Below the pieces are notes generated by a model. It saw nothing but the letters and a program-made list of their open reading frames with translations, made no database searches and was not told the origin of the DNA. From positions 310,001-374,000 of the forward strand of contig NZ_PTLZ01000002.1 in assembly GCF_003293745.1 (NCBI RefSeq): a DNA stretch of 64,000 bases, given 5' to 3'. Shown piece by piece: positions 7,599 to 15,206 of the stretch. Position 1 is the stretch's first letter; each line of letters begins with the position of its first letter. The DNA is from Herminiimonas fonticola (lineage in GTDB: Bacteria; Pseudomonadota; Gammaproteobacteria; Burkholderiales; Burkholderiaceae_D). The position numbers and the translations under genes were made by a program.

Positions 7599-8978
7599 TT
7601 ATGCAGAAACTTCTTCAAGCGATTTTCCTTTGGTCTCTATACCCATCGTAATGACGATCAGAGCTGCGGCAGTGAAAGAAATGGCGCCCAGAGTAAACAC
7701 ACCTGTATGACCCGTGAACGGCAAGATTACGCCAACTGCAAACGGGCCGAGCAATGAACCCAGGCGACCTATCGATGAAGCAAAACCGGCACCCGTTGCA
7801 CGAGAGCGCGTAGGGTAGAGTTCTGGCGTGTACGCATAGAGTACGGACCACATGCCGAACATAAAGAATTGCATGCAGAGACCGGCACCTATCAGTTGTG
7901 CAACCGGTGCTTGCGCCGTCGCGACTTGGCCATACACATAGGCGGCACATGCACTGCCGATCAGCATCAAGACGCAGGTTGGTTTTCTGCCCCACGCTTC
8001 CAGCAGCCATGCAGAAAAGATGAAACCCGGGATACCTGCCAGCGAAATATAGATTGTGTAAGTAACCGATTTGGTGACTTCATAACCGGCTTGCTGCAGC
8101 AACGCACCCAGCCATGTGGTGAGACCGTAGTAACCGAGCAAGGCGAAGAACCATAGCGACCACAACATGATGGTGCGCTTCGCATATACGCCGTGCCAAA
8201 GTTCTGCGAACAATGCGCGCTTGTTTACTTTTTCAGGCATCGCGATGGCGGCAGTTGGTGGTGGCAGCGGCTTGCCCTTGTTGGCAGCGATCACGCGTTG
8301 TTCGATGTGGGTCGTGACGCGATCTGCTTCTTCAATGCGGCCGACTTCTTCCAGCCAGCGAGGTGACTCAGGCACATAGCGGCGGATCACGAAAACGAAT
8401 ACTGCAGGAACCGATAGCGCGATAAAGATGCCGCGCCAGCCTATCAATGGCAAGGTCAGGTAGGCAACGATGCCGGCTGCAATAAAACCGAGCGGCCAGA
8501 AACCTTCCAGAATCGCTACGTATTTGCCACGACTTTTAGCCGGAACGATTTCAGAAACCATAGATAAACCGATAGGGAATTCCATCCCCATACCGAAGCC
8601 GAGCAGCACACGGAACATCATTAACTGTTCAACGTTTTGCGAGAAGCCGCACAGCAAACTACCTACACCCCAGAACACCATGCTCCATTGGAACACCGGC
8701 TTGCGACCAAATTTATCTGCCAGCATGCCGGCCGTTGCGGCGCCAAGAAACATGCCGAGAAAACTGGAGCTTGCCAGCAAACCGGCTTGCGTCGTACTGA
8801 GGCCGAACTCTGCCTTGATGGAGCCAAGCACAAAGGTCATGATGCCAAGATCCATCGAATCGAAAAACCAGGCTGTCGCAATAATCGCGAATAGAGAACG
8901 CTGGTAGCGTGTCATCGGCAGCCGTTCCAGGCGTGCCGCCACATTAGAAAGAAGCTGAGCTCCAGGGGTTGCATTCAT
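7599..8978 (-). CDS. Major facilitator superfamily transporter
   Basis: The 459-residue protein has 12 predicted membrane helices in two halves with a cytosolic loop of about 50 residues. The loop 2-3 signature GMLADKFGRKPV and its second-half counterpart SAWLLEAWGRKPT are present, as are RVLLGFGMGMEFPIGLSMVSE and PESPRWLEEVGR, which are typical of the sugar/metabolite and aromatic-acid porter branches. It is a secondary carrier in the inner membrane and probably imports an organic acid. The substrate is unknown; the adjacent hydrolase and alcohol dehydrogenase suggest it supplies their substrate. An ATATAT-centred palindrome lies 65-78 bp upstream of the start. A terminator follows. Confidence 0.9.
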   Translation of the reverse strand: MNATPGAQLLSNVAARLERLPMTRYQRSLFAIIATAWFFDSMDLGIMTFVLGSIKAEFGLSTTQAGLLASSSFLGMFLGAATAGMLADKFGRKPVFQWSMVFWGVGSLLCGFSQNVEQLMMFRVLLGFGMGMEFPIGLSMVSEIVPAKSRGKYVAILEGFWPLGFIAAGIVAYLTLPLIGWRGIFIALSVPAVFVFVIRRYVPESPRWLEEVGRIEEADRVTTHIEQRVIAANKGKPLPPPTAAIAMPEKVNKRALFAELWHGVYAKRTIMLWSLWFFALLGYYGLTTWLGALLQQAGYEVTKSVTYTIYISLAGIPGFIFSAWLLEAWGRKPTCVLMLIGSACAAYVYGQVATAQAPVAQLIGAGLCMQFFMFGMWSVLYAYTPELYPTRSRATGAGFASSIGRLGSLLGPFAVGVILPFTGHTGVFTLGAISFTAAALIVITMGIETKGKSLEEVSA

Positions 8979-9042
8979 TTTTGTCTCCGGTAATGCCGCA
9001 TCATTTGTGTGGCTTTTTATTGGATTAATGTTTTTGTTTCTA

Positions 9043-9056
9043 ACTAATATATTACA
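9043..9056. promoter_or_regulatory. Candidate GntR operator upstream of the MFS gene
   Basis: ACTAATATATTACA is an imperfect palindrome whose centre resembles the sites at 11176-11187 and 12914-12927, all in front of genes around the GntR regulator. It sits 65-78 bp before the MFS start codon. Function is inferred from recurrence only. Confidence 0.35.
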
Positions 9057-9154
9057 TGAATCTTAGTTATATTCAATGAAAATTCAAGAAGACTTTTGTC
9101 GCGTTGAAAACTTTCAACTGAATGCATTATTTTCACGACGATATTCGCCCGGCA

Positions 9155-10396
9155 TTACGCCCTTCCTAGCTCTCCGGCCCATGCGCGCTTAACGATTCGG
9201 GCATATGTAGCGGCAACATCTTCGACCGGAAACGCTTTGGCCAGGCGGGTCACGGCCAATGCATCCTCAATCAATGCGGGCAGTTGTTCTTGCGCAATAC
9301 CAAAATCTCTTAAATTGGTCGGAATCCCGAGTTGGGCTATCAGGTCTCGGATCAGGGCTGGTAATTGCTGGACGACTTGCTGTTCATCTTTGTCATCCAG
9401 GCCGAATAAACGCGCGACTTCAAGAAGTTCTTTATGTCGTGTGATTCGTAAGGCATCAAGTACATACGGCAACATGACGGCATTGGTGCTGCCGTGCGAC
9501 TGATGCGTCAAACCTGCGACTGCGTATGCGATGCCATGCACTGCATTCAAACCTGCACCGCCGTACGATAATGCCGCGTAATGACTTGCATACGCCATGC
9601 CGATGCGTGCTTCAGTGTCGCCGCCATCGTGATAGGTGCGCATCAGAAAACGGGCGCAGAGGTCGATCGCTTGATGCGCGAACAACATGGTCAGTGACGA
9701 ACGGCCGCTATAGCCGGGATCGGGATGCCCGCCTCTATCGAAGTCGAATGAATCCAGCGTTATGTACGATTCCAGCGCATGCGTCAGAGCGTCTATGCCA
9801 GAGTCTGCGGTGACGCGTGGTGGGCAAGTGTAGGTGAACTCGGGATCGATCAGTGCAATCACAGGGCGCAATACATTGTCCATAACCGCAACCTTGGTCG
9901 CATTGCTGGGATCAATCAGGATCGCGCCGGGTGTGGCTTCCGAACCGGTGCCGGCGGTGGTTGGTAGCGCGATCAAAGGGAGTGCGTGCGGCGCAGCGGG
10001 CAGAGCCCCTATAAATTGTTTGACTGGCTTGCCATCCGGGATCGTGACACATAAGGCTTTTGCCAGATCGATGTTGCTGCCCCCACCGAGTGCGATGACG
10101 TGGTCTGGACGTGTGTTGCCCAGCTTGCTGCGAATTTCCTGTGTTGCATCGTCGCAGAGAGTGGTGGTTGGATCTGGTTTTCCTCCTTCAAATAAGACAG
10201 TTTCTATACCGAGGGCGGTGGCTGCATCGATATATTCTTTTACCCAGGGAGTTTGTTTGCTGAAAAAAGTGTCTGTGACAAGGACGCCGGACTTGTAGCC
10301 TAGGCGTGCGAGCAAAGTCGGCAACTGGGCCCGACTGCCGCAACCTAAAATGACACGCGCAGGGGGGCAAAAATGGATTTGATCATTGGTTCGCAT
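9155..10396 (-). CDS. Iron-containing alcohol dehydrogenase family protein
   Basis: From ATG 10396 the product is 413 residues. A longer frame to 10564 exists, but this ATG has a GGAGAG ribosome binding site and starts just inside the end of the upstream hydrolase gene. The nucleotide-binding GGGSNIDLAK (104-113), PTTAGTGSEAT and the metal ligands D202, H206, H287 and H301 are all present. This identifies a group III metal-dependent alcohol dehydrogenase, which interconverts alcohols or hydroxyacids and carbonyl compounds with NAD(P)H. It resembles maleylacetate reductases in overall form, but the intact metal site argues for an ordinary Fe-dependent enzyme. It overlaps the upstream gene by 14 bp, so the two are translationally coupled. 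Confidence 0.85.
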   Translation of the reverse strand: MRTNDQIHFCPPARVILGCGSRAQLPTLLARLGYKSGVLVTDTFFSKQTPWVKEYIDAATALGIETVLFEGGKPDPTTTLCDDATQEIRSKLGNTRPDHVIALGGGSNIDLAKALCVTIPDGKPVKQFIGALPAAPHALPLIALPTTAGTGSEATPGAILIDPSNATKVAVMDNVLRPVIALIDPEFTYTCPPRVTADSGIDALTHALESYITLDSFDFDRGGHPDPGYSGRSSLTMLFAHQAIDLCARFLMRTYHDGGDTEARIGMAYASHYAALSYGGAGLNAVHGIAYAVAGLTHQSHGSTNAVMLPYVLDALRITRHKELLEVARLFGLDDKDEQQVVQQLPALIRDLIAQLGIPTNLRDFGIAQEQLPALIEDALAVTRLAKAFPVEDVAATYARIVKRAWAGELGRA

Positions 10397-11138
10397 GAGA
10401 CTCTCCGTGGGTCGGGATAGTAGAAAGAAAAGCGCGCATTTCGTCTGCAACGCGCACTGTGTTTTGCTTGAGGATGCTGTGTTTGCCACCGTTAATAATG
10501 CGTAGGTTTGCATTCGGCAAGCCCTGTGCAAGCAAATGCGCATGGGCGATTGGTGAGTCTTCATCGTCGCTGCCGTGCACGATTAAAGTCGGTGTGTGGA
10601 TTGCGGATAGCAAGGGACGTTGATCTGTATCGCTGATGGCTTGCCAGGTCCACGCGACGGCATCGCGATCAGCCGCATTGTGCAGACCTAATCGAACTTC
10701 ACGCGCTTCAATTTCCTGCAATAGCGGGACGTAATCGGTTTGATGAAACCATTCTGTCTGTTGCAGTACAGGGCTGCCCGACATCAGGATTAGTGCGGCA
10801 GGCATGTGCAGCTTTTCACGCTGCAGCAAAGCGATTGTGGCCAGCGTGACCGACACGCCCATGCTCCAGCCCGCCAGCACGAAGTTTGGCGTTGTTACGT
10901 GCGTTGCGACTACCTCTGCAATATCTGCAGCAAATTTTTCCAATGTGTAGTCGCTGGTTTGCATGCCGCGAAAGGCATCTGCGCGACCACGTAAATTGGG
11001 TTGTATCCAGCGTGCATCGTTCGGCAATAGTTGCACTACCGGATCCCAACTACTGCGCGTTCCCTGTATGCCATGAATCGCAATGATGCTTAAGTCGCTT
11101 GCATCGTTGCCAGTGATGGCTACATCAAATTTTTCCAT
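10383..11138 (-). CDS. Alpha/beta-hydrolase fold esterase or lactonase
   Basis: The 251-residue protein has the oxyanion motif HGIQG (22-26), nucleophile elbow GWSMG with Ser92, an acidic residue near 191-194 in HGSDDEDSP, and catalytic His220 in GGKHS. It is a soluble hydrolase of the pimeloyl-ester/haloperoxidase type acting on esters, lactones or C-C bonds; the precise substrate cannot be inferred. The gene is first in a two-gene operon with the alcohol dehydrogenase, divergent from a GntR regulator. A perfect 12-bp palindrome lies 38-49 bp upstream. Together with the MFS carrier this suggests uptake and degradation of a small ester or lactone. Confidence 0.82.
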   Translation of the reverse strand: MEKFDVAITGNDASDLSIIAIHGIQGTRSSWDPVVQLLPNDARWIQPNLRGRADAFRGMQTSDYTLEKFAADIAEVVATHVTTPNFVLAGWSMGVSVTLATIALLQREKLHMPAALILMSGSPVLQQTEWFHQTDYVPLLQEIEAREVRLGLHNAADRDAVAWTWQAISDTDQRPLLSAIHTPTLIVHGSDDEDSPIAHAHLLAQGLPNANLRIINGGKHSILKQNTVRVADEMRAFLSTIPTHGESHANQ

Positions 11139-11175
11139 TATTCCTCCACGTTTTACTTGGATATTCTTCGTATAT

Positions 11176-11187
11176 AAGATATATCTT
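11176..11187. promoter_or_regulatory. Candidate GntR operator in the divergent promoter region
   Basis: AAGATATATCTT is a perfect 12-bp palindrome between the divergent hydrolase (start 11138) and GntR (start 11278) genes, where a local regulator would be expected to bind. It shares the ATATAT centre with the sites at 9043 and 12914. Confidence 0.45.
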
Positions 11188-11277
11188 TAGCTGTTCCTGA
11201 TCGCGTGAACTCTGTAGAGTTATGGTTCACAGCCGTCATATACAATCGTTTTTTCACTAGGTATTGATTCACACTCC

Positions 11278-12018
11278 ATGGCAACTACAAGAAAAACATC
11301 AGTCAAGACCAAAGCGGCGGAGCCGAAAAAGAAAACCACACGTCAGGCCAGCAGCATTAATGGCATGGCGGATCCCAAACCGAAGCTGACTGATCTCGCA
11401 TACGACCAACTCGAAGAGGCGATCATTACCTTGCGTATTCCTCCAGGTTCGGTCATCTCTGAACTGACCTTGAGCGAAATGTTTAACATCGGTCGTACGC
11501 CTATACGCGAAGCTATCCAGCGGTTGGCGCGCGAGCATTTGTTACTGGTCTTGCCGCAACGCGGTTTGATGGTTCCTGAAATCGATCTCAAGAAACAGTT
11601 GAAGCTTCTGGAAACACGCCGCGAAGTAGAGCGCCTGATTTGCAAAAGTGCTGCGCGCCGTGCGACGCCTGCCGAGCGCGAGATCTTTGCCAGACTGCAC
11701 GATGAATTCATGCATGCTTCTTCCACTAACGACGACGTCACTTTTATGCGTTCGGATCGTGAGTTCAATGAACTCACACTGGTCGCAGCGCGTAATGAAT
11801 TTGCCGAAGGTGCTATGCGCCTGATGCATGGCTTATCGCGTCGCTTCTGGTATTTCCATTACAAACAGGCAGCAGATCTTCCGGAAATGGCGCGCTTGCA
11901 TGCCAATGTGGCCGGAGCGATTGCCAAGGGCGATGTGGCAGCAGCGGGCGAGGGACTCGATCGACTGCTGGACAATATCGAAACCTTTGCAAAAGCAACA
12001 CTGATGTCCGACATGTAA
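11278..12018 (+). CDS. GntR/FadR-family transcriptional regulator
   Basis: The 246-residue protein has a 35-residue Lys-rich N-terminal extension, then the GntR winged helix (AYDQLEEAIITLRIPPGSVISE, ...NIGRTPIREAIQRLARE), and an all-helical FCD effector domain with the expected residues (RREVERLICKSAARRA, DREFNELTLVAARN, LHANVAGAIAKGD). FCD regulators usually bind a metal plus a small carboxylate and release DNA on binding. It is divergent from the hydrolase-dehydrogenase operon and convergent with the membrane hydroxylase gene. Likely it controls this whole metabolic block including the MFS carrier. The effector is unknown. Confidence 0.92.
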   Translation: MATTRKTSVKTKAAEPKKKTTRQASSINGMADPKPKLTDLAYDQLEEAIITLRIPPGSVISELTLSEMFNIGRTPIREAIQRLAREHLLLVLPQRGLMVPEIDLKKQLKLLETRREVERLICKSAARRATPAEREIFARLHDEFMHASSTNDDVTFMRSDREFNELTLVAARNEFAEGAMRLMHGLSRRFWYFHYKQAADLPEMARLHANVAGAIAKGDVAAAGEGLDRLLDNIETFAKATLMSDM

Positions 12019-12053
12019 AAAAAAGCGGTTGCCGGGATCAATTCGGCAACCGC
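12017..12053 (-). terminator. Terminator of the membrane hydroxylase gene
   Basis: A perfect 10-bp stem GCGGTTGCCG (12025-12034 with 12044-12053) has a 9-nt loop and is followed, on the minus strand, by a run of eight T. It lies in the 43-bp space between convergent genes and mainly serves the minus-strand gene. Confidence 0.85.
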
Positions 12054-12061
12054 GAAGAGCA

Positions 12062-12880
12062 TCAAATAACGAGGCCGCGATCAATGGTTTCGTTTTCTTC
12101 TTTAGTTAATTGAGGTCCATCCAGCGTGACGCGTGAATCATCGAGACGGAAGCGCTTGATGATGGGCTTCAACTCTTCCTTCACATGTTTTTCGCTATAG
12201 CCGTTAAACAGGTGGCCGATCAATCCACGATTAAGATCAGTCGTACCCATTGCCCAGTCGGCGATAGGGAAAGTCAGGTTCATGTTGTACTTCATCATGA
12301 TGCCCTGATTGTGATGCGCAGTATGGTGGCGACGTATCGTGTTGATGAATGGCATATTGCGTACAAACCAGTTCTCATGCACGTGGCAGCAGTAGTGAAA
12401 TGTTTCATAGATCAGATACTGCGCGACCATCGTAATGAACAGGATATAACCGGCATTCAGATTAAAAATGATGGAGGCCAGATAACCAAACGTCAGACCA
12501 CCAACACCCAAAGTGATTAATACACGCCAAGGGAAGAAAACGATACGAAATTCACGTGTTGTATCTATCGTCGCTTCGTTATCGGTGAAGTATTGGTGAT
12601 GCTGGCGGGTGTGGCGATCGTAAATCGCACGTAATGCGTAGACGTCAATGCGACGGTGCATGACGAAACGATGCATCGCCCATTCGACAAAATTCCCGGC
12701 CAGAAAAACCGGTATCGCAATCAACCATTCCCAGCCCGCACCGTCCAGTTGCGTCAGGCAATACCAGATTGCTGCAATCCCTACCGAGTACATCACCCCA
12801 ATATGCAACAGGCCGTTGTATAGCGGGCTGATATCGGCTTTGTATTCTTCGCGGAATTTCCGCTGGCGTTCGCTCATCAT
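12062..12880 (-). CDS. Sterol desaturase / fatty acid hydroxylase superfamily protein
   Basis: The 272-residue integral membrane protein carries the histidine clusters of di-iron membrane hydroxylases: HRFVMH, HTRQHH, FHYCCH with nearby HENW, and RRHHTAHH. Hydrophobic segments separate the clusters. Family members hydroxylate or desaturate lipids and sterols, or cleave ether lipids, using O2. The exact substrate here is not visible. The start may be either of two consecutive ATG codons, with GGAG just upstream. A near-perfect ATATAT-centred palindrome lies 34-47 bp upstream, suggesting control by the neighbouring GntR protein. It is part of the island cargo. Confidence 0.87.
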   Translation of the reverse strand: MMSERQRKFREEYKADISPLYNGLLHIGVMYSVGIAAIWYCLTQLDGAGWEWLIAIPVFLAGNFVEWAMHRFVMHRRIDVYALRAIYDRHTRQHHQYFTDNEATIDTTREFRIVFFPWRVLITLGVGGLTFGYLASIIFNLNAGYILFITMVAQYLIYETFHYCCHVHENWFVRNMPFINTIRRHHTAHHNQGIMMKYNMNLTFPIADWAMGTTDLNRGLIGHLFNGYSEKHVKEELKPIIKRFRLDDSRVTLDGPQLTKEENETIDRGLVI

Positions 12881-12913
12881 GATTATCTCCTTAATCGTTG
12901 TGCTTGATGTATG

Positions 12914-12927
12914 ACTGATATATTAGT
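12914..12927. promoter_or_regulatory. Candidate GntR operator upstream of the membrane hydroxylase gene
   Basis: ACTGATATATTAGT is a 14-bp palindrome with a single non-complementary pair, 34-47 bp before the start at 12880. It shares the TRATATATYA centre with the site at 9043. Confidence 0.45.
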
Positions 12928-13041
12928 GGTGTATATTTTCGATGTCAAGGTCGATATTTGGATGCATGGTGATTTTGTGTGAGGTTTGTTGCATGAACGG
13001 AAATCCGCAAATCGATAAAATCAAAACGAAAGGAGATGAAT

Positions 13042-13707
13042 ATGGAATTGATACCTCGTCTGCAGAAACTGGTGGATACCTTGAATGGTTTGTTCGAGAG
13101 TGAAGGTAAAAAAGACGAACAGCAAAAACTTTCCATTGCGGGTGAGGCGTTAAAAATGCTGGTCGCGACTGATGACTGGTTGCCGGAGGAATTTGCGCAA
13201 TCCCATCCTCAGTACTATCAGCAATACTTGCTGTACTGTGATCCACAGCAACGGTTTTCCATTGTCAGTTTTGTGTGGGGGCCTGGCCAAACCACACCTA
13301 TACACGATCACAAAGTGTGGGCATTGATAGGCATGCTGCGTGGTGCAGAACGCAGCGAGCGTTTCGTGGTGGCGTCGCAGGCTCAGCCTATGAAGTGCAT
13401 AAGCAGGGACATACTGTTTCAAGGGGAGATTGAAAGCTTGTCGCCGTCTTTGGGCGATATACATCGTGTGTCAAACGCGTATGCAAACCGCTTATCGATC
13501 AGTATCCACATCTATGGTGGGAATATTGGCCAAATTAAACGACACATTTATGATCAGGCCACTGGGAATATGAGCGAATTTATTTCTGAATATTCAAATA
13601 TCCCGTGCAATTCGGGCTCCTGTTTTCCGACATCTTCGGCGTGTATATCGGGTAATCCTTGTCCTCGATACTTGAAATTTTGCTTTCGGGCAATAGCACA
13701 CGATTGA
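13042..13707 (+). CDS. Cysteine dioxygenase-type cupin (thiol dioxygenase)
   Basis: The 221-residue product is read from ATG 13042, which has AAGGAG 6 nt upstream; an in-frame ATG at 13036 directly abuts that site and is less likely. The iron ligands H88, H90 (TPIHDHKVW) and H141 (GDIHRVSN) match the 3-His site of cysteine and 3-mercaptopropionate dioxygenases, with SISIHIYGGNIG near the end of the cupin. It would oxidise a thiol to a sulfinate using O2. After residue 185 (FISEYSN) the sequence becomes Cys/Ser-rich and no longer resembles the family, so the true 3' end may have been lost by frameshift or rearrangement near the island's right part. Confidence 0.8.
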   Translation: MELIPRLQKLVDTLNGLFESEGKKDEQQKLSIAGEALKMLVATDDWLPEEFAQSHPQYYQQYLLYCDPQQRFSIVSFVWGPGQTTPIHDHKVWALIGMLRGAERSERFVVASQAQPMKCISRDILFQGEIESLSPSLGDIHRVSNAYANRLSISIHIYGGNIGQIKRHIYDQATGNMSEFISEYSNIPCNSGSCFPTSSACISGNPCPRYLKFCFRAIAHD

Positions 13708-14511
13708 GTGGCAGCTTTGGGTCGACAGTAGATAGCAGTTTTATTAGAAAATTTGGAGTTGCGTTTTATGAGGAGGAATTCATAAAAGTTGCTTTGAAAA
13801 TACAACTTATTTACGACACATTCATCGGAATAACTATTTCCGTACGGCAATTTAAGATAACCTGAAATCTGCGACTGTGCAATACGGTGCAAGGCATCAC
13901 ATGATGCAATACGAACAACTATTTTCCATTCATTTAGATAGAATCTTTCTCATTTCAAAACCATGTTTTCCTCCCCGTTTTCCAAGAATCTATCTTTGCA
14001 AGCATGGGGTACCCTCGTTCTTGGCTGGACAGTAAGGGTTTCACTTTCTAAAAGTGCTTTAAGGGCACAAGGGGTTGCAACAAGTAAGCCCAGGGCAAAC
14101 GGTGTAACTATATTCTTTGATTGCGACTCTAATATTGAACGCGCAATTTGTTCTTCAATTTCATCTTTGTTCATGTGTACTTTCAGAGTGCGAACGCGCG
14201 CCTTCCTTGTTAAAAAGAAAAGGATGCATTCGAGGGAAACAGGAGAGTTTTCTAGTACAGGTATTCGAGAGAATTCCTGAATGATTGAATGCTTGGGTCG
14301 TAAGATATGCACACTCAATAATTGCAATTATTATAACATTTAAGTTGCTATTTTGAAATATTCAGAAGAGAATAGCGGGCGGTTTTATATCTCAGTTTGT
14401 CTGTCTTTGTATCGCTGAAGCCATGAAATTAGACGGTATTTTTGACGGTATTTCTGTAATGAAATTATATTAAATATAATTAAATCAAAGACTTATGATT
14501 TTTATTTCATA
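13708..14511. other. AT-rich right end of the island, mostly without genes
   Basis: No well-supported gene is seen in this 0.8-kb stretch. A minus-strand frame of 74 codons from ATG 14174 to 13950 has a predicted helical N-terminus (MNKDEIEEQIARSI) and one hydrophobic segment, but its ribosome binding site is weak. I give it little weight. The last 100 bp are very AT-rich and contain the tandem arm-type repeats next to attR. Confidence 0.5.
14432..14453 (+). repeat. Arm-type repeats near attR
   Basis: GACGGTATTT occurs twice in tandem at 12-bp spacing (14432-14441 and 14444-14453), about 60 bp left of the right attachment core. The ACGGTAT part is shared with the four octamers beside the integrase gene at 3003-3072, which supports integrase binding at both ends. 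Confidence 0.5.
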
Positions 14512-14553
14512 ATCGCACGTTATGTGGAAAGAATGCTGAGCGCTTCAAAATGA
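14512..14553 (+). repeat. attR: displaced original 3' end of ribE
   Basis: Read in frame it encodes IARYVERMLSASK and stop, exactly the last 13 residues of ribE, but with different codons at six positions after the crossover region and TGA instead of TAA. There is no start codon or upstream ribE sequence, so this is the host's original gene end left behind by integration. Confidence 0.88.
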
Positions 14554-14559
14554 GTTTTT

Positions 14560-14587
14560 AATGAACCTGCTTAAATGAACCTGCTTA
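14560..14587 (+). repeat. 14-bp tandem duplication
   Basis: AATGAACCTGCTTA is present twice without a gap, immediately right of attR. It probably arose by slippage; no function is apparent. Confidence 0.6.
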
Positions 14588-14738
14588 CTTTGCAGCTTCA
14601 TCTGTCGTGTAGATATCGGTTCAATGCTCCGAGTAGCAGGAAATTAATGCCGATGCTGTATTTTGTGAAAACTCTATAGCCCCGTTGCTAGTCAGATAGC
14701 TCGCATTGTTTTGATGTAATAAGAAAAGGTGTACCACC

Positions 14739-15206
14739 ATGAATTCCTCCCTCCGTCTTCGCCTCGCTTGCTTCGTCGTAATAACAGGCGCCGCGTTTCA
14801 CGCAAATGCAGAGAGTTTTGCATCGTCGGCTTCAAGTGCCGGTTCAGCCTCTAGCGGCAGCGTGTCGGACTCGTTGCATGATTCGAGCAACAGTTCGAGC
14901 AACAGTTCGAGTACGGATGAGAAGAGAGCCGATGGCGACTACCGCATCATCGATGTTGCCGCAGCGCCTAATCGAGGCGATTTCCGACGGGTCACTATGC
15001 AGGCTGACACTTCGCAGCAACGTATTGTGCTCGACCTGCCTGCGACCATTCTAGACAAGCAAGGTCTTAGTCGTGGTGATCTGGTGCACGCGCAACATCG
15101 CGTGTACGGCCTGGAGTTTGCTCGCAGCGATACGCGCGAAGCGTTCTATCTCGTGCTGGACGACAAGTGGCATGAAGAACTTGCGCCGCGCATCGTCGGT
15201 CTGTGA
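14739..15206 (+). CDS. Exported Ser-rich protein of unknown function
   Basis: The 155-residue product has an N-terminal signal peptide (hydrophobic core LACFVVITGAAF, likely cleavage after ANA), then a low-complexity Ser-rich linker with repeated SNS/SS units (about residues 26-60), then a folded-looking C-terminal part (GDYRIIDVAAAP ... FYLVLDDKWHEEL). I do not recognise the family. It would be periplasmic or outer-membrane attached by charge. Its stop overlaps the GTG start of the next gene by 4 bp, so the two are translationally coupled and probably work together. Confidence 0.75.
   Translation: MNSSLRLRLACFVVITGAAFHANAESFASSASSAGSASSGSVSDSLHDSSNSSSNSSSTDEKRADGDYRIIDVAAAPNRGDFRRVTMQADTSQQRIVLDLPATILDKQGLSRGDLVHAQHRVYGLEFARSDTREAFYLVLDDKWHEELAPRIVGL

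Larger units (their letters stand above)
2888..14537. mobile_element. Integrative genomic island at the 3' end of ribE
   Basis: The element is bounded by a duplicated attachment sequence (2888-2913 and 14512-14537). It starts with a tyrosine integrase gene 140 bp inside the left end, and octamer repeats ending in ACGGTAT lie near both ends. Cargo in order: a PD-(D/E)XK-like unknown, CDF efflux gene plus CadR regulator, a degraded ORF region, then a GntR-controlled metabolic group and a thiol-dioxygenase-like cupin. The left 3 kb and right 1 kb look AT-rich compared with the host genes. The middle metabolic genes look closer to host composition, so the cargo may be composite. No conjugation, replication or phage structural genes are visible, so this is an integrative but probably not self-transmissible island. 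Confidence 0.85.
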
